From assembly GCA_048267305.1 (NCBI GenBank), contig JBLWXT010000012.1, positions 1 through 64,000 on the forward strand: a stretch of DNA of 64,000 nt. The letters run 5' to 3'. The DNA is from Owenweeksia sp048267305 (GTDB lineage: Bacteria; Bacteroidota; Bacteroidia; Flavobacteriales; Schleiferiaceae). Below are positions 42,482 through 50,153 of the stretch, in pieces. The position numbers and the translations under genes are program-made. Numbering within the stretch: the stretch's first letter is position 1; each line of letters opens with the position of its first letter. The notes beneath the pieces are model-generated. The model made no database searches and was not told the origin of the DNA. It saw only the letters and a list, made by a program, of their open reading frames with translations.

Positions 42482-42787
42482 ATGCTTATGAATATGGGAT
42501 ACGGATTTCTTAGAGCTACATACGGACAACGCCCCAAGGGTTACTTTTCCTATCTTAAGAGTTTGTATGGTGAGCAGCTTCAAATGCACTTTAGTAAAGG
42601 ATATCTCACCACTGTTGACGATCATAGCCTTTCAGAAAACGACTGGTATAAATTTCGACAGCAAGTGCAGCAACGGGTGCGTGAGGAAAATAGGCAACGT
42701 ATAAAAGCGGCTCTTATATCAGTAGTGGTTACCATTGCCGTTCTCTTCGCCTTGGTTTGGCTGATCCGGGAGTGTTTTGGGATATAG
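42482..42787 (+). CDS. Small single-span protein of unknown function
   Basis: About 101 residues starting from the ATG at 42482 (further in-frame ATGs at 42488 and 42494). The N-terminal 70 residues are soluble and basic (GFLRATYGQRPKGYFSYLKS), then a coiled segment RQQVQQRVREENRQRI leads into one membrane helix (ALISVVVTIAVLFALVWLI) close to the C-terminus. This tail-anchored topology is unusual for bacteria, though the membrane span could also insert conventionally. Family not recognised. Confidence 0.5.
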   Translation: MLMNMGYGFLRATYGQRPKGYFSYLKSLYGEQLQMHFSKGYLTTVDDHSLSENDWYKFRQQVQQRVREENRQRIKAALISVVVTIAVLFALVWLIRECFGI

Positions 42788-42897
42788 GCACTTACTTTTC
42801 TATGTAGGGTTTCCAAAACCAAACAAAAACATGGAGCTTCCCCTTTATTAAGTGGTTTTAATCTGTGAAAATCTGTGACATCCGTAGCACAAATTTT

Positions 42898-42905
42898 ACC
42901 TTCGC
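42898..42905 (+). promoter_or_regulatory. -10-like element TACCTTCG
   Basis: Close to TAnnTTTG and 15 bases before the aldehyde dehydrogenase start codon. Confidence 0.45.
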
Positions 42906-42920
42906 TCAAAATTTTGAAAA

Positions 42921-44459
42921 ATGAGCAAGTTCAACGTAGAAGATATTCTCAAGGAATTAGGCGTAAAAGCAGTTAATGGTGGTACTTCCACCGGCCAAAG
43001 TCATTTCGGAAAAGGTGAAGTGATTGAATCGTTTTCCCCGGTAGATGGCAAACTGATAGGAAAGGTAACCACCACCACTAAGGAAGAATACGAAGAAGTA
43101 GTAATTAAATCTCAGGAAGCCTTTAAAACATGGAGATTGACACCAGCTCCGGAACGTGGTGAAATTGTTCGCCAGTTTGGATTAAAGCTCAGAGAAAAGA
43201 AAGATGCCCTTGGAAAGCTTGTTTCGTATGAAATGGGTAAATCACTTCAGGAAGGTTGGGGTGAAGTTCAGGAGATGATTGATATATGTGATTTTGCTGT
43301 GGGATTGAGTCGCCAGCTATATGGCTTAACCATGCACAGTGAGCGCCCGGGTCACCGTATGTACGAGCAATGGCACCCTATGGGAACTGTAGGTATTATT
43401 TCTGCCTTTAACTTTCCTGTGGCGGTTTGGGCCTGGAACACCGCCCTTGCCTGGGTGTGTGGGGATGTTTGTGTGTGGAAGCCATCTGAAAAGGCACCCT
43501 TGTGTGGTGTAGCTTGCCAAAACATATTTGCCGAAGTACTAAAGGAAAACAATTTACCCGAAGGTATTTGTGGCCTTATAAACGGTGGCCGTGAAGTGGG
43601 AGAGTGGATGAGCAATGATGGAAGAATGCCGCTTATCTCCGCAACTGGATCTACCGGTATGGGCCGTAAAGTTGGTGAGGCTGTAGCCCGCAGACTTGGA
43701 AAATCACTATTGGAGCTTGGTGGTAACAACGCAATTATTCTTACTGAAAATGCAGATCTTGAAGCAACTCTTGTAGGTGCTGTGTTTGGAGCTGTAGGTA
43801 CTGCTGGTCAGCGCTGTACATCCACCCGTAGATTAATTATTCACGAAAGCATTTACGATACGGTAAAGGAGAAAATGGCAAAAGCCTACGGTCAACTTCG
43901 TATAGGTGATCCTTTAGATACTAATAACCACGTAGGACCCGTTATCGATACCCTGGCGGTGGAGATGTATGAAAAGGCTCTTGAAAATGTGATTAAGGAA
44001 GGCGGTAAAATGCTAGTGGAAGGCGGACGCCTGGAAGGTGCCGGTTACGAGAGCGGATGCTACGTAAAACCTTGTATTGCTGAGGTGGAAAATGACTTCA
44101 AAATTGTTCGTACCGAGACTTTCGCACCTATACTTTATTTAATCAAGTACAAGGATTTGGATGAGGCTATTGAAATGCAAAATGCCGTTCCTCAAGGACT
44201 TTCTTCTGCAATTATGACTACCAACTTGCGTGAGGCTGAAAAGTTCCTTTCTGCTGAAGGTAGCGACTGTGGGATTGCCAACGTAAATATTGGTACCAGT
44301 GGTGCTGAGATTGGTGGTGCCTTTGGTGGCGAAAAGGAAACCGGTGGTGGCCGCGAAAGTGGTTCTGATGCCTGGAAAGCCTATATGCGCAGACAAACAA
44401 ATACTATCAATTATTCTGCTGGTGTACCATTGGCCCAGGGGATTAAGTTTGATTTATAG
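42921..44459 (+). CDS. ALDH7-type aldehyde dehydrogenase (aminoadipate semialdehyde/P6C dehydrogenase-like)
   Basis: A 512-residue NAD(P)-dependent aldehyde dehydrogenase. SAFNFPVAVWAWNTALAWVC, LELGGNNAIIL with the general-base Glu, and GTAGQRCTSTRRL with catalytic Cys299 are characteristic of the antiquitin (ALDH7) group, whose bacterial members oxidise alpha-aminoadipate semialdehyde/piperideine-6-carboxylate in lysine breakdown. The length fits. No other lysine catabolism gene is nearby, so the substrate remains an inference. The gene has its own promoter and terminator. Confidence 0.9.
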   Translation: MSKFNVEDILKELGVKAVNGGTSTGQSHFGKGEVIESFSPVDGKLIGKVTTTTKEEYEEVVIKSQEAFKTWRLTPAPERGEIVRQFGLKLREKKDALGKLVSYEMGKSLQEGWGEVQEMIDICDFAVGLSRQLYGLTMHSERPGHRMYEQWHPMGTVGIISAFNFPVAVWAWNTALAWVCGDVCVWKPSEKAPLCGVACQNIFAEVLKENNLPEGICGLINGGREVGEWMSNDGRMPLISATGSTGMGRKVGEAVARRLGKSLLELGGNNAIILTENADLEATLVGAVFGAVGTAGQRCTSTRRLIIHESIYDTVKEKMAKAYGQLRIGDPLDTNNHVGPVIDTLAVEMYEKALENVIKEGGKMLVEGGRLEGAGYESGCYVKPCIAEVENDFKIVRTETFAPILYLIKYKDLDEAIEMQNAVPQGLSSAIMTTNLREAEKFLSAEGSDCGIANVNIGTSGAEIGGAFGGEKETGGGRESGSDAWKAYMRRQTNTINYSAGVPLAQGIKFDL

Positions 44460-44479
44460 ACCTTACAATTTAGAATGTG

Positions 44480-44506
44480 AAAAGCCCCTTTATGGGGCTT
44501 TTTTTA
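44480..44506 (+). terminator. Rho-independent terminator
   Basis: AAAAGCCCC - TTTA - TGGGGCTTTTTTT; compact stem followed by a T-run. Confidence 0.92.
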
Positions 44507-44542
44507 TGGGTAGATAGTTAGCTTTGCGCAAAAGCTAAAAAA

Positions 44543-45286
44543 GTGGCCCAAGTAAAAGTTCAACACGAAGATCGTCTCCACGGAAGTAAATACGGAGTGG
44601 TAAACCGCTTTCAGGATTACCTGGGGGAGTTTGTATATGGCGGTATTGACGGCAGCGTTACCACTTTTGCCGTGGTGGCAGGTGCTGCAGGTGCACATCT
44701 GGATTCCAAAGTGGTAATCATACTTGGTTTTGCCAACCTTATTGCTGATGGTTTTGCCATGTCCGTTGGCAGTTACCTTTCCACTAAAAGTGAAAAGGAA
44801 AACTATGATAAGCATAAGGCTGTAGAATATTGGGAGGTAGATCATCTCCCTGAAAAGGAGAGGGCTGAAGTACGCGAAATTTATGAAGCCAAAGGCTTTA
44901 AGGGCGAGCTGTTGGAGCAAGTGGTGGATACCATTACAGCGGATAAAGACCGATGGGTAGATGTGATGATGAAGGAGGAACTGGAGATGACTGAAGAGAC
45001 AAAATCTCCTTTGGCAATGGGCGGTGTAACGTTTATGAGCTTTTTGCTCTTCGGAATAATTCCCCTTTTGGTGTATGTGATGGATTATTTTTCATCCCAA
45101 ACCTTTGACCTCTTTTTTGCATCTTCCATAATGACGGCTGTGGCTTTCTTTATAATTGGCTATTTAAAATCGGTGGTAAACCAAACCAACAAGTTGCGCA
45201 GTGTGTTCGAAACCCTTTTCCTGGGTGGGGCTGCAGCGGCATTAGCCTATTTTGTTGGTGATGTTTTGGAAAAAGCATTTGTCTGA
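44543..45286 (+). CDS. VIT1/CCC1-family metal transporter
   Basis: A 247-residue membrane protein starting at a GTG. GEFVYGGIDGSVTTFAVVAG in the first helix and LGFANLIADGFAMSVGSYLS in the second are hallmark motifs of VIT1/CCC1 iron and manganese transporters, and the cytosolic Glu-rich metal-binding loop lies at about residues 95-145. Three further helices follow. It probably exports Fe(II) or Mn(II) from the cytosol. Confidence 0.92.
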   Translation: MAQVKVQHEDRLHGSKYGVVNRFQDYLGEFVYGGIDGSVTTFAVVAGAAGAHLDSKVVIILGFANLIADGFAMSVGSYLSTKSEKENYDKHKAVEYWEVDHLPEKERAEVREIYEAKGFKGELLEQVVDTITADKDRWVDVMMKEELEMTEETKSPLAMGGVTFMSFLLFGIIPLLVYVMDYFSSQTFDLFFASSIMTAVAFFIIGYLKSVVNQTNKLRSVFETLFLGGAAAALAYFVGDVLEKAFV

Positions 45287-45333
45287 TTGCCATTTTCTCT
45301 AGAACCTGTTGGGCTGCTTTGGGTTAGCACTTT

Positions 45334-46785
45334 ATGCGAGTATTGTTAACAGGAGCCAATGGTTACATTGGCATGAGATTATTACCGGTTTTGATAGAGG
45401 CCGGACACACAGTGGTTTGCTGTGTGCGGGATAAAAGCCGCCTTCCCTTAAAAAAGGGTTTTGAAGAACACGTAGAGTTTTTTGAAGTTGATTTTCTTGA
45501 GGATTTTGACATAGATAAGGCCCCAAAGAATATTGACGCAGCCTTCTATCTTATTCACTCCATGTCTACCGGTGGTGATTTTGAAGAGAAGGAAAAGCGC
45601 TCCGCCCAAAATTTTATCAATTACCTGAATCAAACATCCGCCAAACAGCTCGTTTACCTTAGCGGAATTGTTAATAGTGATCAGTTATCCAAGCATCTCA
45701 ATTCGCGTTTAGCTACAGAAGAAATTCTTAAAACCGCCAAGGCGGATTATACTGTGCTGAGAGCAGGTATTATCGTTGGCTCGGGAAGCGCTTCCTTCGA
45801 AATAATCCGTGATCTGGTGGAAAAACTCCCCGTGATGATCACTCCACGCTGGCTCGAAACCAAATGCCAGCCTATAGCTATCAGAAATGTTATTTACTAT
45901 TTAAGTAAAGTACTTGGCGAAGAGCGCTGCATGAATCAGGTGTTTGATGTGGGCGGTCCAGACGTAATTACCTATAAGCAAATGCTGCTTCAATTTGCAG
46001 AGGTGCGTGGCCTCAGGCGCTACATTGTTATAGTGCCTGTTATGACACCCAGGCTGAGTAGCTATTGGTTGTATTTTGTTACCTCCACCAGTTATTCTTT
46101 AGCCGTAAACCTTGTTAACAGCATGAAGGTGGATGTGGTGGCACAAGTGGGCAATATCAGCGAAATAATTTCTCAGGAACTATTTACATATCGGGAATCC
46201 GTGAAACTGGCTTTCAACAAGATTGACCAGAATATGGTGGTGAGCAGTTGGAAAGACGCTATGATAAGTAGTAGCAGGCTCCCAAACCTTAGGCAATATG
46301 TAGAAGTACCAAAGCATGGCGTTTTTACGGATGTAAAGCAACGGGTGATAAAGGGCGATGTAAATCAGGTTACAGAAAATGTTTTCTCCATAGGCGGTAG
46401 CCGCGGATGGTATTACGGCACCTTTTTATGGAAAATAAGGGGCTTTGTAGACAAGCTGGTAGGTGGAGTGGGGTTGCGCAGAGGAAGAACGCACGTGAGC
46501 GAAATATACGAGGGAGACGCCCTTGACTTTTGGCGCGTATTGGTGGCTGATAGGGAAGAGAGGCGCTTGTTGCTTTATGCGGAAATGAAATTGCCAGGAG
46601 AGGCTTGGCTGGAATTCTGCATCTCCGAAAATGAAAAGGGAGAGGCGGTGCTTCATCAAACTGCTACATTCCGCCCCAGCGGACTAATGGGCCGCTTGTA
46701 CTGGTATGCCGTGCTGCCATTCCACTTCTTTGTATTTAATGGTATGATTACCAAATTGGAAAGATTTACGCCAAAAGCTGTTTAG
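45334..46785 (+). CDS. NAD(P)-binding SDR protein with C-terminal DUF2867 domain
   Basis: A 483-residue two-domain protein. The N-terminal extended SDR/NmrA-type Rossmann domain starts VLLTGANGYIGMRLLP and contains the YLIHSM and RAGIIVGSGS blocks. From about residue 325, SIGGSRGWYYG, LDFWRV and LPGEAWLEF mark a DUF2867 domain with a lipid-binding-like fold. Such proteins are annotated as NAD(P)H-binding oxidoreductases, but the catalytic YxxxK is not obvious, so redox activity is uncertain. It converges with the glycosylase gene with a 4-base tail overlap. Confidence 0.88.
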   Translation: MRVLLTGANGYIGMRLLPVLIEAGHTVVCCVRDKSRLPLKKGFEEHVEFFEVDFLEDFDIDKAPKNIDAAFYLIHSMSTGGDFEEKEKRSAQNFINYLNQTSAKQLVYLSGIVNSDQLSKHLNSRLATEEILKTAKADYTVLRAGIIVGSGSASFEIIRDLVEKLPVMITPRWLETKCQPIAIRNVIYYLSKVLGEERCMNQVFDVGGPDVITYKQMLLQFAEVRGLRRYIVIVPVMTPRLSSYWLYFVTSTSYSLAVNLVNSMKVDVVAQVGNISEIISQELFTYRESVKLAFNKIDQNMVVSSWKDAMISSSRLPNLRQYVEVPKHGVFTDVKQRVIKGDVNQVTENVFSIGGSRGWYYGTFLWKIRGFVDKLVGGVGLRRGRTHVSEIYEGDALDFWRVLVADREERRLLLYAEMKLPGEAWLEFCISENEKGEAVLHQTATFRPSGLMGRLYWYAVLPFHFFVFNGMITKLERFTPKAV

Positions 46786-47405
46786 CGCTTACTCACAAAC
46801 TTACTTGTCTTCAGGTAAAATCGCCACGGCAACAAAGCATCTTCTCCGGCATAATCAACACCAATACGGGTTGTCGTTTCTATATCCTTTTCCCTTAAGG
46901 TAGATGAGGCCTCTTCTAACCACAACTCGTCACTGTTGAGTAGTATTCCATTTTTTTTTGTGGTGATACCCAAAGCCTGACTAAGCGTTCCGGGGCCGGA
47001 AGAAAGGGTTTTATCCAGTTTCTGTTTATTTCTGCGTTCCAGCATAATGTCAATCCCATCTATGGGCTCAATGGCTCTAATGAGGATGGCATCTGCCAGA
47101 TCCTCCTGATTGGTAACAAAGTTTAACAGGTGGTGAATGCCGTAACACAGATATACATAAGCCTGTCCGCCTTGTTGGTAGATCGTTTCTGTACGTTTGG
47201 TTCTTAAGCCACCAAAGGCATGGCAGGCCTTGTCTGTACGTCCGTTATAGGCTTCAGTTTCGGTAATTATACCAGAGGTAAACCGGTCGTTGAAATTTGT
47301 GCAGAGCTTTTTCCCTATGAGGTCTTTAGAGAGGTGAACTACATCGCTGTGATGGAAATATTCAAGTGGAAGCTTTTTTGCCAAATCAATCCCATTTTGG
47401 TGCAA
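46782..47405 (-). CDS. Alkyladenine (3-methyladenine) DNA glycosylase, Aag/Mpg family
   Basis: A 207-residue DNA repair enzyme that excises alkylated purines. Conserved blocks are LIGKKLC, ITETEAYNG with the catalytic Glu, ACHAFGGLRTKRTETIYQ, GQAYVYLCYGIHHLLNFVT and GPGTLSQALGI. Its length is standard for the bacterial AAG-like family. The start overlaps the end of the aldo/keto reductase gene by 20 bases, so the two are translated from one transcript. Confidence 0.93.
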   Translation of the reverse strand: MHQNGIDLAKKLPLEYFHHSDVVHLSKDLIGKKLCTNFNDRFTSGIITETEAYNGRTDKACHAFGGLRTKRTETIYQQGGQAYVYLCYGIHHLLNFVTNQEDLADAILIRAIEPIDGIDIMLERRNKQKLDKTLSSGPGTLSQALGITTKKNGILLNSDELWLEEASSTLREKDIETTTRIGVDYAGEDALLPWRFYLKTSKFVSKR

Positions 47406-48204
47406 ACTCAGGGTCTATAAGCCGCAGATTACGCTCTTGCAATTTTTTTATTTCTGCAATTTCATCTTCCTCCAAATGAAAATTAAACACATCAAAGTTT
47501 TGCTTAATGCGGATGAGTTGACTTGATTTTGGAATGGCCACCACATCTTCCTGCTCTACCAACCAGCGAAGCGCCACCTGCGCAGCGGTTACCTTATGCT
47601 TTTTAGCGATATGTTGTAACACGGGTTCATCTGCCACCTGGCCTTTGGCAATTGGCGCGTAGGAGGTAATGAAGCAGCCCATGGAACGGGTTTTTTCAAT
47701 CAAAGCCGTTTGATCAATAAAAACATGATTTTCAAATTGGTTGCAATGAATTTTCACTCCCAGTTTTTCAACCTTCTCCAGTAATTCAATATTAAAATTA
47801 CTTACCCCTATAAGCTTGCAGTAGCCCTTTTGCTGAGCTAATTGCAGTTGCTCCAGCGATTCCTCCAAAGGGATGCCTTCATTGGGCCAGTGTAGTAACA
47901 ATAGGTTTACGTAATCCTGATTCAGATTTTTAAGACTCCTTTCCACTGAAGGAATAAATCGATCTTTAGAAAGATTGGTTCCCCAAACCTTAGTGGTTAA
48001 AAACAGTCTTTCACGTGGAACAGATGTGCTGCCAATAACCTGTCCGATGACGTCTTCATTTTCATACATCTGGGCGGTATCAAAATGGCGATAGCCAACA
48101 TCAAGTGCAAATTCTAAAATACCAATAGCCTCTCTTCCCGTAAGGTTAAAGGTGCCAAAGCCAAGTTTAGGAATCCATTGATCTTCACGTCTTACGTATT
48201 CCAT
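47386..48204 (-). CDS. Aldo/keto reductase
   Basis: A 272-residue NADPH-dependent AKR barrel. The catalytic residues appear in order: Asp and Tyr in DVGYRHFDTAQMYENE, Lys in LTTKVWG and His in LLLHWPNE. The cofactor region AIPKSSQLIRIKQNFDVFNF is intact. The substrate is probably a small aldehyde or methylglyoxal-like compound. It is coupled to the DNA glycosylase gene. A near-perfect parS sequence is embedded in its coding region at 48007-48022. Confidence 0.92.
   Translation of the reverse strand: MEYVRREDQWIPKLGFGTFNLTGREAIGILEFALDVGYRHFDTAQMYENEDVIGQVIGSTSVPRERLFLTTKVWGTNLSKDRFIPSVERSLKNLNQDYVNLLLLHWPNEGIPLEESLEQLQLAQQKGYCKLIGVSNFNIELLEKVEKLGVKIHCNQFENHVFIDQTALIEKTRSMGCFITSYAPIAKGQVADEPVLQHIAKKHKVTAAQVALRWLVEQEDVVAIPKSSQLIRIKQNFDVFNFHLEEDEIAEIKKLQERNLRLIDPEFAPKWD
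48007..48022 (-). promoter_or_regulatory. parS-like ParB binding site inside coding sequence
   Basis: On the minus strand TGTTCCACGTGAAAGA differs by one base from the Bacillus consensus TGTTCCACGTGAAACA. It encodes part of the AKR, so it is under dual constraint if functional. Confidence 0.6.
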
Positions 48205-48398
48205 AGGAATGAGTTTATGTTTTCAACGATTGAGGGTTTCAAAGGTTTGTAATTATGATGGGATAAAAAAGTGTTTGAGAAGGAAGTAGGGAAATAATAA
48301 AGTAAGGACAAAATATACAGCCTTTGGAGGGTATCCTGAGAGGGTTACTTCTGTTCACCTCAAAGATAAAAGGTCGCATCGTTCTAATGATTGGAATT

Positions 48399-48431
48399 AA
48401 AAAAGTGTCTGACCGTGAAGTCAGACTTTTT
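48399..48431 (-). terminator. Bidirectional terminator-like hairpin
   Basis: GTCTGAC-CGTGAA-GTCAGAC with A-run to the left and T-run to the right; paralogous to 48531-48563. Confidence 0.75.
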
Positions 48432-48530
48432 AACTTATACCGGTTAATGTATTGCTGCCTTTGAGGTTCCGAGCGGATTACTTCGGTTTTACCTCAATGA
48501 GTGAAGTTCGAACCGTAGTAATGGTTAGAA

Positions 48531-48563
48531 ATAAAAAAAGGGTCTGGCAAAACCAAACCCTTT
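48531..48563 (-). terminator. Terminator of tRNA-Cys
   Basis: On the minus strand GGGTTTGG-TTTTG-CCAGACCC is followed by seven Ts, about 40 bases after the tRNA 3' end. Confidence 0.75.
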
Positions 48564-48600
48564 CAAATTAATCACCAATTAACTACTTAACCGGCTTAGA

Positions 48601-48670
48601 GGTTCCGAGCGGATTCGAACCGCTGTAGCTGGTTTTGCAGACCAGTGCCTAGCCGCTCGGCCACGGAACC
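48601..48670 (-). tRNA. tRNA-Cys (GCA)
   Basis: Read on the minus strand the 70 bases fold as a normal tRNA: acceptor GGTTCCG/CGGAACC, D-arm GCC...GGC, anticodon arm CTGGT-CTGCAAA-ACCAG with anticodon GCA, and T-arm AGCGG-TTCGAAT-CCGCT. No CCA is encoded directly after it, so CCA must be added. It is flanked on both sides by partial copies of itself. Confidence 0.97.
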
Positions 48671-48676
48671 TTGATT

Positions 48677-48755
48677 CAGTGCCTAGTCTCGGCTCAGCCG
48701 AGACCACGGAACTTAATATTGTTTCTAGTTTCGGCTTAGCCGAAACCACAGAACC
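48677..48755 (-). repeat. Two tRNA-Cys 5'-half copies carrying perfect hairpins
   Basis: Upstream of the tRNA in its own direction, two copies of the 5' part (GTTCCGTGG...CTAGGCACTG and GTTCTGTGG...CTAGAAAC on the minus strand) occur 42 bases apart. In each, the D-loop is replaced by a perfect 9-1-9 hairpin: GTCTCGGCT-C-AGCCGAGAC (48686-48704) and GTTTCGGCT-T-AGCCGAAAC (48728-48746). Confidence 0.75.
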
Positions 48756-48858
48756 ATTTTCTGGATGGCAAAAATAACAAATAGTTGCAGACATTATGAA
48801 ACATTGAATTTTATGTACTTTCATTTCTTTATTTGTCGCGCATTTTAAACCAAACCGT

Positions 48859-49800
48859 ATGGACTTAAACGCTTTAGCAGGATTAGGAAAAATTGCCGGT
48901 ATTGCGGGAATTGCAATAGGAGCGCTGGTATTAATCTTTAGTAGTGTTATTCGTAAGAATATTTTTCCCGGACTTACAAAAGATCAGGGCTACAAGGTTA
49001 TTCGTATGATTTTGATGTTTGCCGGTGCTTTGGCATTTGTGGGCATCGGGGCATGGGTTTACCTGGATGTGGTAAAAAATGCGAGGGAAAGAGAGGGCCG
49101 GTTGGTATCGAGATACATCGTGGGCAATGTGGTTGATGTCAAGGGAGGGCCTGTTGTTAGTGCCAATATTGAAGTATCTCAAGATGATAGTTTTTTAGAC
49201 AAAAGCGATGGAAACGGCCGTTTTGCACTGGAAGTAAAGGGTATTGGTCAAAAGTATCTCGATGTGGTGGTTAAGCACAAAAGCTATATTACCAATCGTG
49301 AAAAGGTAAAGGTAAACTTCGAGGGAAAGGACACAGAGATTAAACTTGGAAATGCCATTGTATTGCAGGATGCCTATCCTCCTGATCAGGATGAGATTTT
49401 GAATGACAACAGTGGCTCTGGTGATATTGTCAATACTCAGGATAAGGTGCCGGGTGGTCAGGCAAGGGGCGGGGCCCCTGTGTCTGATGGTTCAATGGCA
49501 TACATTACCTTAAAATACATGGGAGATGCCCTAAACTGCAATCTCAATCTGAACATCAATATAGGAGGGTATGTTTTCAATCCAAATTCAAATCCGTTCA
49601 CGATTGGAAACATTCCTGCAGGTACCCAAAACTATTCTATAGGAGGTATTATTACCTGTGGCTATGAAGATTGCAACGCCAAGGGGCAGGGAACGCTCTA
49701 CGTTCAGGATAATGCCGTTTACTATGTAATGTGGAATTACTATACCTGTGATGTAGGGCTTTACAATCAGGCGGATTATAATCGCCTGAATGGGCTTTAG
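48859..49800 (+). CDS. Membrane protein with carboxypeptidase-regulatory-like domain
   Basis: A 313-residue protein. Two membrane helices (about residues 13-32 and 49-70) precede a beta-sandwich domain (GNVVDVKGGPVVSANIEVSQ, DKSDGNGRFALEVKG) of the carboxypeptidase-regulatory type at about 87-160. A Gly/Asp/Ser-rich linker leads to a C-terminal region with several cysteines (CNLNLNINIGG, ITCGYEDCNAKG, WNYYTC) and beta character. The topology suggests the C-terminal part faces the periplasm. The family is not recognised. It converges with folB (4-base tail overlap). Confidence 0.7.
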   Translation: MDLNALAGLGKIAGIAGIAIGALVLIFSSVIRKNIFPGLTKDQGYKVIRMILMFAGALAFVGIGAWVYLDVVKNAREREGRLVSRYIVGNVVDVKGGPVVSANIEVSQDDSFLDKSDGNGRFALEVKGIGQKYLDVVVKHKSYITNREKVKVNFEGKDTEIKLGNAIVLQDAYPPDQDEILNDNSGSGDIVNTQDKVPGGQARGGAPVSDGSMAYITLKYMGDALNCNLNLNINIGGYVFNPNSNPFTIGNIPAGTQNYSIGGIITCGYEDCNAKGQGTLYVQDNAVYYVMWNYYTCDVGLYNQADYNRLNGL

Positions 49801-50153
49801 CGCGTGCGGTTCATGACTACACTTACGCTTTCCACATCCCCATTTATGGGAGGATAAAGTTTACTAAGTTTAATTTCTGCCTTTTGTACCGGAGGCATTT
49901 CTTTCAGCAGTCGGTCTAAAATACGATTGGCAACATGCTCTATAAGCTTTGATCGTATAGCAACTTCCTGTTTTACTATGCGATAAATAATCACATAATC
50001 AAGGGTGTCGTTTAGCTCATCTGTTTGGGCGGGGCGACTTAAGTCGCCCCACACCGTAACATTTACACGATAATCCGTACCGATTTTACCTTCTTCATCA
50101 AGGCAACCGTGATATCCAAAAAGCTTTATGCCTTCTACTTCAATTCTATCCAT
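49797..50153 (-). CDS. folB: Dihydroneopterin aldolase
   Basis: A 118-residue folate biosynthesis enzyme that converts dihydroneopterin to hydroxymethyl-dihydropterin and glycolaldehyde. The N-terminal IEVEGIKLFGYHGCLDEEG with the substrate-contacting Tyr/His and Glu, and the later LIEHVANRILDRLL and catalytic-Lys segment VQKAEIKLSK, are characteristic. The start codon overlaps the gltX stop by one base (TAATG), so the two genes are translationally coupled. Confidence 0.94.
   Translation of the reverse strand: MDRIEVEGIKLFGYHGCLDEEGKIGTDYRVNVTVWGDLSRPAQTDELNDTLDYVIIYRIVKQEVAIRSKLIEHVANRILDRLLKEMPPVQKAEIKLSKLYPPINGDVESVSVVMNRTR

Larger units (their letters stand above)
48327..48598 (-). repeat. 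Two degenerate 136-bp copies of the tRNA-Cys 3' end plus terminator
   Basis: GAGGTTCCGAGCGGATT at 48463-48479 is an exact copy of 48599-48615, which covers the tRNA 3' acceptor arm. A more decayed copy begins at about 48327. All three are spaced 136 bases apart. The two extra copies hold a hairpin-like insert (ACTTC...GAAGT) within the T-arm, then their own terminator-like stem (48399-48431 and 48531-48563). Confidence 0.7.

Noticed and set aside
48579..48824. Minus-strand frame through the tRNA-Cys region
   Set aside because: It reads through the tRNA and its partial copies, so it is not a protein gene.
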